The notes under the pieces: generated by a model
Seen by the model: the letters and a program-made list of their open reading frames with translations, nothing else
The model's database searches: none
What the model was told of the DNA's origin: nothing
Assembly: GCA_022829145.1 (NCBI GenBank)
Contig: CM040755.1
Span: 15,764,063-15,828,062 of the forward strand
Source: Albula goreensis
Taxonomy: Eukaryota; Chordata; Actinopteri; Albuliformes; Albulidae
DNA length: 64,000 nucleotides
Reading direction: 5' to 3'
In this document: piece after piece, positions 37,822-48,725 of the stretch
Layout of the letters: each line of letters opens with the position of its first letter
How positions within the stretch are numbered: the first letter of the stretch is position 1
Position numbers and translations under genes: made by a program

Positions 37822-40418
37822 TTGAATTAAAAGCCTAGAGTTACACAAAAGAAACAGATCAAAGCCAGTAAACACCCCCGGCCCGAGGACTGGCTGTTGC
37901 TGCTTGCTAGATATAAATGGGAGTGAAGGAAAATGAAGATTGCTTGTTTGCCTTTAAAAGATCAACTGAGAAGAAAAAGACTCCCTGTGCGGGTTTCATC
38001 TCCCTGGGGTAATACAGCAGTGACGGTTTGAGCCGGCCTGGTCTGCTTTGTGTATTTTTGGCGTTGGACGAGACAGAGGGATGAGTTCTCCTGAACCATG
38101 AAAACCCCTGCTCCGTTCCTGCTGAAGGGGCCTACAGTGCAGCTGCCAGAAATACAAACTTTTTTTATTTTATTTTTTAAAAGAAAAAAGGATCATTTGT
38201 ACAGGCCTATAGCAACAATGTTGAAACTTAGCAAGTTGTCAGGGAAAAGGAATTTGTGCACCATCTCCAGTGAACATTGCGAAACGAGGAAATCAAAGCG
38301 TTCCGCATTTCTGCCTTTTCATGCTTTCACATGACGTGGCCTCATGTGCCCTTGTGGTTTGGGGGATCACATTCCAGACATGGACCATTCACCACAGGCC
38401 AAAAGGAGCCATCACCAACACCTTTACCTCCATAATTGGTGGAGCGTAGAGGTAGCCATCATTTTAAAGAATCCAACTGACTTACAAGGTATGCCATTAC
38501 ATGAGAGCCATGCTTGCTGGAACTGTCTTGGCTTGGAGACCACAGAGGTCTGTATTGCAGTCACGCAGCAGTCCAAAAACAATGCAGACACTCAAGCTGA
38601 TATTAAAAAGGGAGGAAAATGACTTTTTCATGCGAAGCACAAATTGAGTTCACTTAGTTTTCCTGAATGAGCTTGTCTTTGACCAGACTAGAAAAAGTCA
38701 GTTGGTATGAACTCTGCAGGGTCGTTTTCTTTTTTTTCTTTGGGTATTGTAGAGCTTATGCAGTTATCTTCTGACATGCCACCCTGAGAAAGCAAGCTGA
38801 TTGTGAGTGGGGAATTGGGAATAGGACTGCAGCAGTCAGCAGTGTTGTTGAAGGCTGACCTGACCCCCACAGCTGGGGCCAACCTGGATACTGCTGAGAG
38901 GACATGAGAGATGCAACACAAGAGAGGGGACGTCAGGTCGCAGAGTGGCCAGCACCACCCAAGGGGGGAAAGCGAAGAGTTGAGAAAATTACCTTTATCA
39001 CTCCAGGATTTAATTTAACTTTCATGCAGCGTTAAACCAATTAAAGCCAATTAGCATACACAAACATTTACCATATCGTTGCAGAAAGAGTTTTTTTCCT
39101 CATGTCTTTGCAACTCGTCTCCCTCCTCACATCCTTTTCTCACAGGAGGTAGCGGCAGGCAGTGACAGGCAACGCGCCTTGAATTAAAAGAAGCCATTTC
39201 AGGTGGCCTGCTCTTTCGAGGGAAAGTTAGAAAGAGCAGAGCTTTCGGCGCTCTATTAATTAGTCATGATTTATGCGCTCAAATGTGTGTGGCCTGGGAA
39301 GGGCTTCTGTTTGAAAATATGCCTCATATTCCAAACCTGTGCCCTCACATCAAAGCAACATACATTTTCACTGGAAGAAAGGGCCACGAATGAAAATCAA
39401 ATATTCTCATCTGTATTCATCCAGTCAGTAGGTAAGAAATATGTGCTCAGTATTCGTATAACGCGTCTCTCTGTAGGTGACTCCTCCAGTCAGGGGGCTA
39501 CAGTATTTGCATGTTGTACATTCATGTTGCAGATTAGCCTAATGTAACACTTTGAAGTTAAGTGGGGTGCGTACTGTTAGGCTAGTTAAATCCCATACCT
39601 CTGGACACAGTGACAAGGGACAGAATGGATTGGTGCCCAAATTGAAAAACCTTTAATCAAAAAGGAGTACAGAAGTAAAGTACCATACATTGCTTCTGCA
39701 AGGTTTCAAGAGCCGCCTAGTTTGCTTGTTAACCGTGCAATTCTGAAAGCCTTGGGGAGTCTGTGGCAGTGTTCACTGTTGATTGCGCACAATTCCTGCT
39801 TGTCCCAGACCCCTCTGTCAAATCAAAGCTGATTTTGGCGGTTCATTGAGTATCTCAGTGTGACAGAGTCCATGGTGGTGTTGCTGTAGATTGGAAAGGT
39901 TCTGTAAGAATTGTCAGAATCCTCCCTTGTGAACTTTAGTTAACATTTTTACTTCCTCACCACACATTGTCGCTTGCTTCCAGAAATGGCATGTGTCCGT
40001 CTCGGCTTTCTCAGTAGAAACATCCACTTGGCTCTTCAGCAAGGCCTACTGCGTGTCAGCATGCACTCACATGACCATTGATAAGAGCAGCAAAGAGTGT
40101 GAAATACCAAATTGATCTGTAAGTGTCAGCATCTGTATCTCACCAGTCGTCTGTGGTGGGGGTTGGCTGAAGATTCAGCAAGAAGTCTTCTCTCCTCTTA
40201 TTAAGCAGGCCTACCACAGAAACATCCTGTTGTTGGGCTTCATAAAGCTTTTTTGGTGAACATAAGTCTGTACTACTCATTCGCACTCACTGTGATTGTG
40301 TTCCTATGAAGTGTTAACACAGTGTTAACTATTTACACTGGACATGTGTGTTCAATCATTCAGCTATGTATGAAAGCAGTTGGTAAAGACATGTTTTTTT
40401 CTTTACTTCTCTCTGCAG

Positions 40419-40517
40419 GTATTTGGTGACTATTATCACTTCCGGCACCGTGCAGTGGTGAAGAGGTCGCTGTCTAGCCACCGTGGGACACATGTCAGGC
40501 TGGACAAGGAACCCAAG
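40419..40517 (+). CDS. furin: furin coding exon 2: prodomain with secondary cleavage site
   Basis: These 33 codons (residues 61-93) begin VFGDYYHF. They contain HRAVVKR (residues 70-76), which aligns with the human secondary autocleavage segment HRGVTKR. Known biology: furin first cuts after the primary site in the ER. The prodomain then stays bound until a His (human His69, here His70) is protonated in the trans-Golgi, which exposes the secondary site. His70, Arg71 and the Lys75-Arg76 pair are all present, so pH-triggered activation should be kept. The residue before the His is Arg instead of human Trp. Acceptor is CTCTGCAG. The donor GTATAG at 40518 is weaker than consensus. Both ends are phase 0, so skipping would keep the frame. 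Confidence 0.95.
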
Positions 40518-41282
40518 GTATAGCCAAGGAGTGAGCTGGTGGTGAAGGGAAGGGGAGTGATGAGGGAGGACATACCCAGTCAAAGACATCTCCAGTGAAT
40601 CACATACATTTCCATGCAATCATTCTTGGACTTGTAGGTACTTCATCTATATTTGCAGGAAAACCATTCGGGAAGCTACAGGGGGCAAAGGTTGCCACTT
40701 AAGGGGATAGAGTGTTGGTGAATATTGCTGCGTAGGAGCAGTATATCCTAAGCAGTCATTCATCATGTCATCTTAGCGCCACTGACCAATAGTTGGCAAT
40801 ATTGTTCAGCACCTCACTTTACTATCCAGGGGGGTTTGGGTATTGTTACTTTGGCTAGTTTTCATACTGATAATGTGCTACCCTCAGTCACATTGTCTGG
40901 AATGTCTCTGCTTGGCTGGAAGGCAAGAAACCTAATTCTGAACCATTTTTAGAGTCTGATAGATTTTATGTCAAATACAGTGATGGATAACACAGTTGTG
41001 AGGCCCTAAAAATTCACAACTTGACTGACTGCCAGCCATTAGAGAAGGTGGTGTATTATCGGACATCACCTGGATGCCAATGATTGTTGATCTTCAGCAC
41101 AAATGCTCACAGTTGTGTCCAAAAGGGAGGACTGTTAAAGCCTTTCAGTCCTCATCATGCATCTGATTTTGGCTGTTTTTTGATCGCTGGACATCTGCAG
41201 CAGCTCACCAGCGCTTTTCAGTCACCCAAGGTGATGTGGCCTGACAGCCCTAATGTACCCACAGCATTGTTACTCTGATTTT

Positions 41283-41312
41283 GAGACTGGCTACTGTGAG
41301 ACTGGCTACTGT
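41283..41312 (+). repeat. 15-bp perfect tandem duplication
   Basis: GAGACTGGCTACTGT occurs twice head to tail. It looks like a recent small duplication; no function is implied. Confidence 0.9.
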
Positions 41313-41749
41313 TCAGGTTGTGGCACACCCCCACCATCCATTGTCCAGTTAAGTATCTTCAGAGTTATGACCCCTCATTTTCTTTGTGCAGGCCTCATTA
41401 AGAATCTGACCAGAGAGTCAGCCGCAAGTTCTGTTCAAGCTACTGTCATACTGACAACTTTTGTCTCTGACATTAATTTGTCTCTGGTTAGACAATTTAT
41501 TAGTCATTGCCATTGTTCCTGTCTGCTTTTAGATACCTGTGTGCAATGATGAGCCTCATGTTTTGAACAGTCCTTAACGTCTAGCTTCGCTTTTTTTCAG
41601 GTTGCTAGTGATATCTGAAGGGGTGTGCTGTTATTAGTTGAGGCTCTTTATGGGATTAGAGGCAGTGGGGTCACAGGAGAAGCCTACCATCTGCATTCCA
41701 GACATGTCTTTCCAAGGTTGCAGGCAGCTCACTGTGGGGTTTTCCAGGG

Positions 41750-41765
41750 TTTTTTTTTTTTTTTT
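41750..41765 (+). repeat. poly-T run (16)
   Basis: This T run is followed by CAG, so it resembles a splice acceptor. No coding exon with family similarity follows. Confidence 0.85.
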
Positions 41766-42776
41766 CAGACCACAAGTGTAGTATGTGTCAAAAGAGGAGA
41801 GGGTGTAAGAAAAGGCAACCCCAGGCAGGGCGGGTGAGGGACGTGCAGTTATTTACATAGAACAGGTGTGGGGGGTGGGGAGCTAACAGTCTGAATACAC
41901 TTGAAGCAGAGCTCAGGCCTCTTCACTCAGAGAGTGTTCTCCGGATGGGCTTTCCACTTGCGCTGCCGCTCCATTTCCTGTTGTCGAATTCCTTTGCTCC
42001 CAGGGCGCCGACAAGAAAGAGGAGCCTCCCAGCTTCAAACGGGGTAGACTCGAGAGTGAGAGAGGTCAAACCATTCCAGATCAATCAAAAACAAAAGATA
42101 CAAACGAACCCAATACCAGAACAGCCCAGGGTTGTCATGATACCAGAATTTTGAACTTTTATACAGTACTATTTAAAATAGCTCTACATGATACACAATA
42201 CTGCTGTCAACACCACAGCAAAAAGTCTTGATTCACATAGTAACTGTATTATGCACAACATGCATAATAATTCCTAATGAAAATAATCTTTGACATGGGT
42301 TTAGTAATAAGTATGCTTTTCTTGCATAGGAAAATCAGAAAACAATATTACAATATAACAATATTTATCTACTTTATTGTACTGCAAATTTCAACTTCTA
42401 AAATTTGAAAGAAAACTATTGATAAGCACTGAATTATGAATAGAAGCCATAAACATAATCTGGATGTGTGGTGATCTCTGCTTCCCTTTCTGCTAATCTG
42501 ATATGTGCAAAACCAGTCCGTAATGAGAAGTTTATGGCTATATTGGTGGTGAGATGAGATGGAGCAAGTCAAACTCTAAAATTGATACAGCCATGAATGG
42601 GCTATATGTAACCCTGAAAAGTTTTTCACAAGTGTGCTTTAATGGAGAAATGTTCTGTTAACCATGATGTTACAAACATCTGTTCTACAGTCGCCTTTAT
42701 TCAAGCAAGTCCAGATAGGGTACTGTACAGTGGTGCACGCTGCTTTTTGTCGGGTGTTGATAATCGGCAAAAATTG

Positions 42777-42789
42777 CTAGCTAGCTAGT
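42777..42789 (+). repeat. short GCTA repeat
   Basis: GCTAGCTAGCTAG is a three-copy palindromic tetranucleotide repeat. Confidence 0.8.
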
Positions 42790-42944
42790 TAACCTTGCTT
42801 GTTCATCACTTACCAGCCTATGCTTAGGCTCCACCTTTGTGCTACGAGATCCTAGATGGGTGAAGTCTCAGTTTCTATACGCCCCCATTTGTTACACTTA
42901 AGGTAGTGTTCGAAAATGTATGTACAGTTGATTTGTATGTACAA

Positions 42945-42957
42945 TTTTTTTTTTTTT
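42945..42957 (+). repeat. poly-T run (13)
   Basis: This is a simple T run in the intron between coding exons 2 and 3. Confidence 0.85.
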
Positions 42958-43123
42958 ATTTACATAATTTAAGCCCTGACAATTAGGTGTCTCTTAATCT
43001 GTGATTAACAGAGATCAGAACAGTTTGAAAAATTTGGTGTTGCAATGGTGTTAAAGTATGTATAATTAGAAAAGACAAGCATAATCATACACGTCTGTCT
43101 GCTTTGAAAATTCTTTAGCCAAG

Positions 43124-43135
43124 GCCCTCTGCTGG
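43124..43135 (-). promoter_or_regulatory. CTCF-like core motif, - orientation
   Basis: Read on the minus strand, CCAGCAGAGGGC fits the CTCF core CCASYAGRKGGC without mismatch. It lies 2.6 kb after coding exon 2 and faces the + oriented core at 31528. Confidence 0.4.
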
Positions 43136-46100
43136 AAAAATGCAGAAGTGTGCTCTGGGTTGGACCAAACAAGAAAATGAACAGCAGGTGTGAGTACAGG
43201 GAGGTGGAGGGAGCTGTGGTGGGGTTGTTGGTGGCAGAGAATCAGCCAAAATAGACGATGTGTGGGGAGTTTTGTCTCTTCTGTTAAATGTCCGGTAAAC
43301 AGGAGACACTTATTTAAGGGACTTCAGTTGGAGAGCTTGGTTTGAGAAAAGCTCCTTTACATTACCAGCTTCTGACCAGAGCTATAATAGAGATTTTATC
43401 TGTTAACTGCTGGTGCCTCTTCCTTGTTTCTGCTTTCTTGTTAAATAATTCCCAGAAACTCTCTCACAGCTTTTTCCCTTCCTTGTTCTTTGTTCACAAT
43501 AGAAGATTTTGTTATCCTTGAATGCTACCATGTTAAGAAAGTGGTGGTAGTTGTTTCTTTTTTTCCTGCTACATTACATTGGTCATCCGGTCCCTTAGGA
43601 ATGTGCAGTTGGTAAGAGAAAAGCATATTCTTGCAATGCTTGGAGTGCTGAATGGAGAAGGCAGAAATCTTGACTTGCTTTTTGAAAGAGGCTGTTTGAG
43701 TTGAGTGAAGTGATTATTACCTTTGACGTTTTTATTCTCCAGCCGTCCACGGTATGCCCCATCTCAACATCTTCGATTTAAGCTGGAAACCAGGGCCCTA
43801 CATCTATCACCATCCCTCATGGAACTACCCTTATTAATCTGAGGGTGTTTGTCTTGTGCACTACATTTGGCTAAAAGGCAAAATTGGCCTTGCTGGCAAC
43901 AGAGGCAGACAAACGACTCATGTCTAGTCTCATGGCAGGACCCTGTCCACACAGTCATCTGTGATGCAGCATAGTGGATATTTTCACACACTCTGTAGCT
44001 ATGGAATGTTAATCCATTTGACTCAACAAATTTGTCAGGTCAAGAAAAAACTCTCTGCTGCTGGGATGCGCAAGTCCTGGAAGGCTGGTGTGTTCGCTGT
44101 TTTTTGTGGTTTCCTTTCTGTCAACAGCCACCCACGCTCACTGGCCCTGAGAACCTCTGATCTATTGATCTATCTCTAAAATAAAGCAATAGCTTCCTGA
44201 CACCCCCACCTACATTTCTTTCTGACTTAAGTCATTTTGCAGGTTCATGCTGTAGTTAAAGTCTCAATTTCTCCATTCAGATTTCACAGCTGGGTATAGA
44301 TAATTGTAGTCATGGGTTTTTTCTTTGTTTAATGCAGTTGATGTTAAATTTCCTATTTAAAATTCAAAAGCTCAGCCTCCTGCTAGAAAGCCCCCTCAGA
44401 CAGGCAGGAATTAAAACACTAAAAATGTCAAAACTGTGAACTTTACATCAGTGATGTGCATGTTGTCCTCATAAGACAAAGCCATAAGTATTCACACCAC
44501 AGGGCAAATATTTTTTTTAAATGTAGTACTTTTGAGAGATGTTACAAAAGGCAAAAGCCTGTCTCAAATCAAAACTATGTTTTTTTTTCCCACTTGCAAA
44601 ACAACAAGTCACATCTCATACAAATTCAAATGAATTGCATTTCTTTCTACATGAAGATATGACAGCTTTGACCCTGTGATGCTGTTACTCTTTTAACCTT
44701 GATTGAAGGGCATATTCAAACTCATTTCTCTGAGAGTGCCGTCAATCAATCCAGTGCCTGAATTATGCCCATGAGGTTTTCATTCTTCTTCGATTCTAAC
44801 ATTTTCTCATCTTCTTGAAATTTTTGTCATTTTTCCTGATTGTTTATGTCCTTCAGAATCACTGCATCCTTTCACCTGCCTTTGAACCTACCGCCCCACG
44901 CACATTTGGGGGAGAAAATAGATTTCTCTGTGCTGTTATATAGGTTCCCATAGGGCATACTTTGCATAAGCACACCATATGCAGATGATGGGCAAGTTAG
45001 ACAAGTTGAGTTCTGGTTGTCATGAATTTGAACTCCCCATTCTGGATTGAAAAGGGTTGGAAGGGGAGAGGGGACAACCTCAGGAGGTGGGTGTTTTTCT
45101 GCAGTGTGGTGCCTGATGGGATGAGTTTACACTGGTCCGCCCTGACAATTCTGCGTATCTGGGAGAAGGGATGTCATTGCTGTTAAAATCTGGAGATCCC
45201 GGTCTCAATCTAACTTGTGTGCCAGCTAGCAGAATTCAGCTTTACTTCGTTCCTCCTCATTCCCCCATCCCTCCAGCCCTTTCTGCAGGATCTAGTGTCA
45301 GCTGCTTCCAATGTTTTCATGCAGATTGGAACACTATAGATGGCCCAGTGACCCCTGACAGTTCTGATGCGGCTGATTGCCTGTTTGCTGTGCTTGAGTG
45401 CTGACATTAACCTCCATTTTACATTAATCTTTTTCTTCTTTTTTTTGTATCATACTCAAGCACAGGGATTATTGTGAGCCAACAAGGAGTTAGGGGCCTC
45501 CAGGCATCTTGGTAGCACAAAGTCACACGACTGTCAGTCAGGCCCTTGCAGCTGGCTCCTATGGAGAGGTAATTGTGTTTGTCTGAGTTCAGAGGGAAAT
45601 CCTGAGCAGAGCACTCATGAACAGGAGCCAATGTAGACTGTACACAGAACGGCCAAAGCTACGGTAACAAAGCTATGATTTTGCACAGCCAAACCATAGG
45701 GCCTGAAAATAAAGATAGGACAGCCTTCTTACATGACCTCATTAACAACCTGACCCTAGAAATGAATTCAGACATCGCTGCAGCATGATAACATGGGGAG
45801 TCCATAAAGTCCAGCCGAAATCTGTATTACTCTGTCTGTTTATCACCTTTTTCTCTTCTCCCCTTTCCTCCCACCTCCCCCCCAAACTCTCTGCTCCATA
45901 TCCCCAGTCTTGATTATGATGTCCAATAAGTGGTGCTGTCTAGAGGGGTATAGAAAAGACATGCAGAGTAACAGACAGTTTCATGAGTTACAGTATCAAT
46001 GCAGTACACCTAGAGATTGAAAATGATCCCATTTACATAGCAGAAGTCTGTCTGGTCTGAAGGGTGATATATAATATTTTATTTGCATGCCTTGCCTTTG

Positions 46101-48629
46101 ACTTGATTGAAAGCACCACATGACTTCTGTTCTGGGCACCCTGGTAATTCCCCTTTCCATCAATACTCGGCCCCGCCTCTAGGAAGCATGTCATGTCCAC
46201 TAGCCTCGTCTTAAACAAATTAATAACACTTTCCATGCTATGTGGATTTTCAAATACATTACAGAGTCCTTACTTTTGTGAACTGATGTGTTTAATATGG
46301 TGCTGCTGTGGCCACTGGCCTCAAGCCAGCTGCCTTGTGAGCCTCAGATTAGGCTCCAGGTTTTTCTGCAAAAGAAGAAAAGCTTTATAAAGGATGATGG
46401 ATCAGAGGTAAGCACCCATGGCCCTGGAGGACTGCAGCAATTTGGATTTAATAGCCATCTCTTAGTAAGAACTTCATTTGAAGCTAACATTACAATTGCT
46501 AGCAATTGGGCTATCCATCCAAATACAAATTATGACTTAAATTACGTAATCCACATCTGAAGGAGGATAAATAGCAGGAGCTGTGTCAGGTTGGTGTCAG
46601 GTGAACTCCCATGAAGAATAATGCTACGGATTATTTGAACGCTTTTCACCCAGATCACTGGCAGAGATGTCCCCCTTTTTTACTATTTTTTTCCCCATGT
46701 TTTACTCAATTTTGAATTGCCTGTATTCGTAAGACAAGCTCAGCTGCAACCTCCTCTGTCAGTTCAAGAGTACACAGATAAGCTTGCTCTCCTGTGAAAC
46801 ATGAAATACCAGCTCCTACTTCTGCAATGCACCACTTGAATTTGCAAAGGCATTTGGAATGATGCTCATGTGCAGATTGCAGACTGGGGCATTTGGTCAG
46901 AGGGTTCACTGGCTTTCGGGCCATTACACACTGCCCTGGTAAGGCTGCAGGCAGTGATCAGCCCTGGAATGACTAATATTCAGTCACATGCCAATAATTG
47001 CCAATAACTGAAATACTCATCCAGTTGTGCCCTTTTGAGATTTTCTGATGGCAGTTGATTTGGGATTGAAGTAGGTGGCCTGCACAAAAAGTTTCTGTCC
47101 TGATACAGAATCTGATTCTTAAGCATCCAGTTCCAATGTCTTGCATCATGAAAGGAATTCACACGTGGGACCTCATATATCTGGTACTGGAGTATGAGAA
47201 CATGGGGAGGAAAGAGGCTTACTCATCAAAATCATGAAAAAAAACTGATTAGCTTGAAAATGTGTGATCACTCAAGATTGACAAAGTTGCTGACACACAT
47301 CCTGAGGAACTCATGCTGCACAGATTGTGTCTAGATAATTCTCCACTCTTTCTGAGAATTGATATAGTAGCAGATGTATTCATTAAAAATGCCCAAATAC
47401 TGGGTTTGACATGGTTTAAAAGTTAAAAATGCCTTTCTGAAGGTGTTGATTGTTTACTGACTGCCCCAGTTGGTCATGTTTTGAGGAACTTGATGACCAC
47501 ATACTGACAGCAGGCAGGAGCATGTCTCTTTGTCCTTCATGGGAGCCTCTGTCCTTGCAGTATTATCTGGCATCCTGCTGCAGCTTCCGCCCTGTCAGAC
47601 ATCAGCCCATTGCATCCACTTTAGCAGAGCGGCAGTCTACCATCAGGGGAGGGGGTGGGGGTGTCGCTAGGACAATCTGCTTCTGTCGGCACTTTCCACG
47701 ATCTATCCCTGCTTCCAGAGAAGAACAAAGCTCTCCGCCGACCAATGCAGACTACTGTCATTGGTGCTTTGTGCTTGTGGAAGAGAGAGCCAGAGAGAGA
47801 ATGAGAGACAGGAACAGAGAGAAGTAGAGGTCTGTGTGCATGTGTGGTCTGTTATCTGCCTTCATCTGACTGTCTTAATTAGTCTTTTCTATGAAGGAAA
47901 GCTCTATCTTTTTTCAGGAGGTTATTAATGGGGGGAGGAGGGGAATCTAATTTTATTCTGTTGTTCTCTGTGGTTTTAGGGAATTTCACTGTAGCATTTA
48001 CTTGGCTGAAAAGGTCTTTTGGGTGTCCTCACTGTTCCCTGCCCTGTGGCTTTGGCCAAGGGAAAATGCTTCACAGAGTTTAATGACCACAGCGTTGTGC
48101 ATCCAGGGCTTAATGGATAACATGCATGGACCATCCAAGAGAACTTATTGGGCTTGAGGGACTATAGAGGAAAAGCCAAAGTTTTTAATGTTTGGCACCC
48201 AATAAAGAGTTCTTAAATCTCTGTTGTGCAAAAGTTTGTTTCTAGTCTTCCAAGTGACTGGAATGGGCTGTTAGACGGACGATGAGTATGCCTGCCCCAC
48301 ATGAGCGTGCCTGAGTTGAAAGCCTAATCTTTCTACTTCTCAGTTGAACCTGCAGCTATGTCAGACTGTGAGAGCATCTATTTGGAAACAAGCTTTTTAT
48401 TTGTCCTACTTTGTTCAATATAGTTTTACCTACTAAATCAAGGCCCAGTGATTTCATCAAGGTCATGAATGGAACAGGTGTCCTTTTCATTTGGATGTCA
48501 TTGATATACCTTATTATAACTTATTACAACAGTTGGATCATTTTCATTGCAAACTATCTCAATGTGGATACCATACCAAGTGATTAGAATGCAGATGTTG
48601 AGAGTGGCTTATGTGTTTTCTGTCTCCAG

Positions 48630-48725
48630 GTTCTGTGGGTAGAGCAGCAGGTTGTGAAACAGAGGAAGAAGAGGGATATTTACACTGATCCTACAGACCC
48701 CAAGTTCACTCAGCAGTGGTACCTG
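48630..48725 (+). CDS. furin: furin coding exon 3: end of prodomain and primary autocleavage site
   Basis: These 32 codons (residues 94-125) read VLWVEQQVVKQRKKR then DIYTDPTDPKFTQQWYL. RKKR at 105-108 is the primary autocatalytic site (R-X-K/R-R). Cleavage after Arg108 separates the 81-residue propeptide from the mature enzyme starting at Asp109. Asp116 in DPTDP aligns with human Asp115, a ligand of the first calcium site. The flanking splice sites are strong: TGTCTCCAG acceptor and GTGAGT donor at 48726. The exon is 96 bases and phase 0 at both ends. Confidence 0.96.

Larger units (their letters stand above)
2951..40418 (+). other. furin: very large first coding intron of furin (37,468 bp)
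   Basis: The intron has donor GTGAGT at 2951 and acceptor CTCTCTGCAG ending at 40418. No second gene can be supported on either strand. ORFs up to 190 codons occur, but none has splice structure, a recognisable domain or a start context that stands out. The content is mostly unique-looking sequence with poly-T runs, a CA-rich tract (9733-9918), CT-rich tracts (16666-16727, 35723-35820), a CTTC microsatellite (27544-27564), a CpG-denser patch (21162-21356), a tRNA A-box-like fragment (4384-4398), G-quadruplex-capable runs and a CTCF-like core at 31528. Long 5' introns in vertebrate genes often carry enhancers. Several homeodomain-rich patches (for example 36560-36610 and 39000-39270) would fit that, but function is not shown by the sequence. 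Confidence 0.85.
40518..48629 (+). other. furin: furin intron between coding exons 2 and 3 (8,112 bp)
   Basis: Donor is GTATAG and acceptor TGTCTCCAG (AG at 48628-48629). No other gene is supported. Features: a 15-bp tandem duplication at 41283-41312, poly-T runs at 41750-41765 and 42945-42957, a short GCTA repeat at 42777-42789, a CTCF-like core on the minus strand at 43124-43135, and a G-rich patch at 47646-47661. The rest looks unique and unremarkable. Confidence 0.85.

Noticed and set aside
42777..42789. GCTAGCTAGCTAG palindrome as a possible protein-binding operator
   Set aside because: It is a plain tetranucleotide repeat without flanking symmetry.
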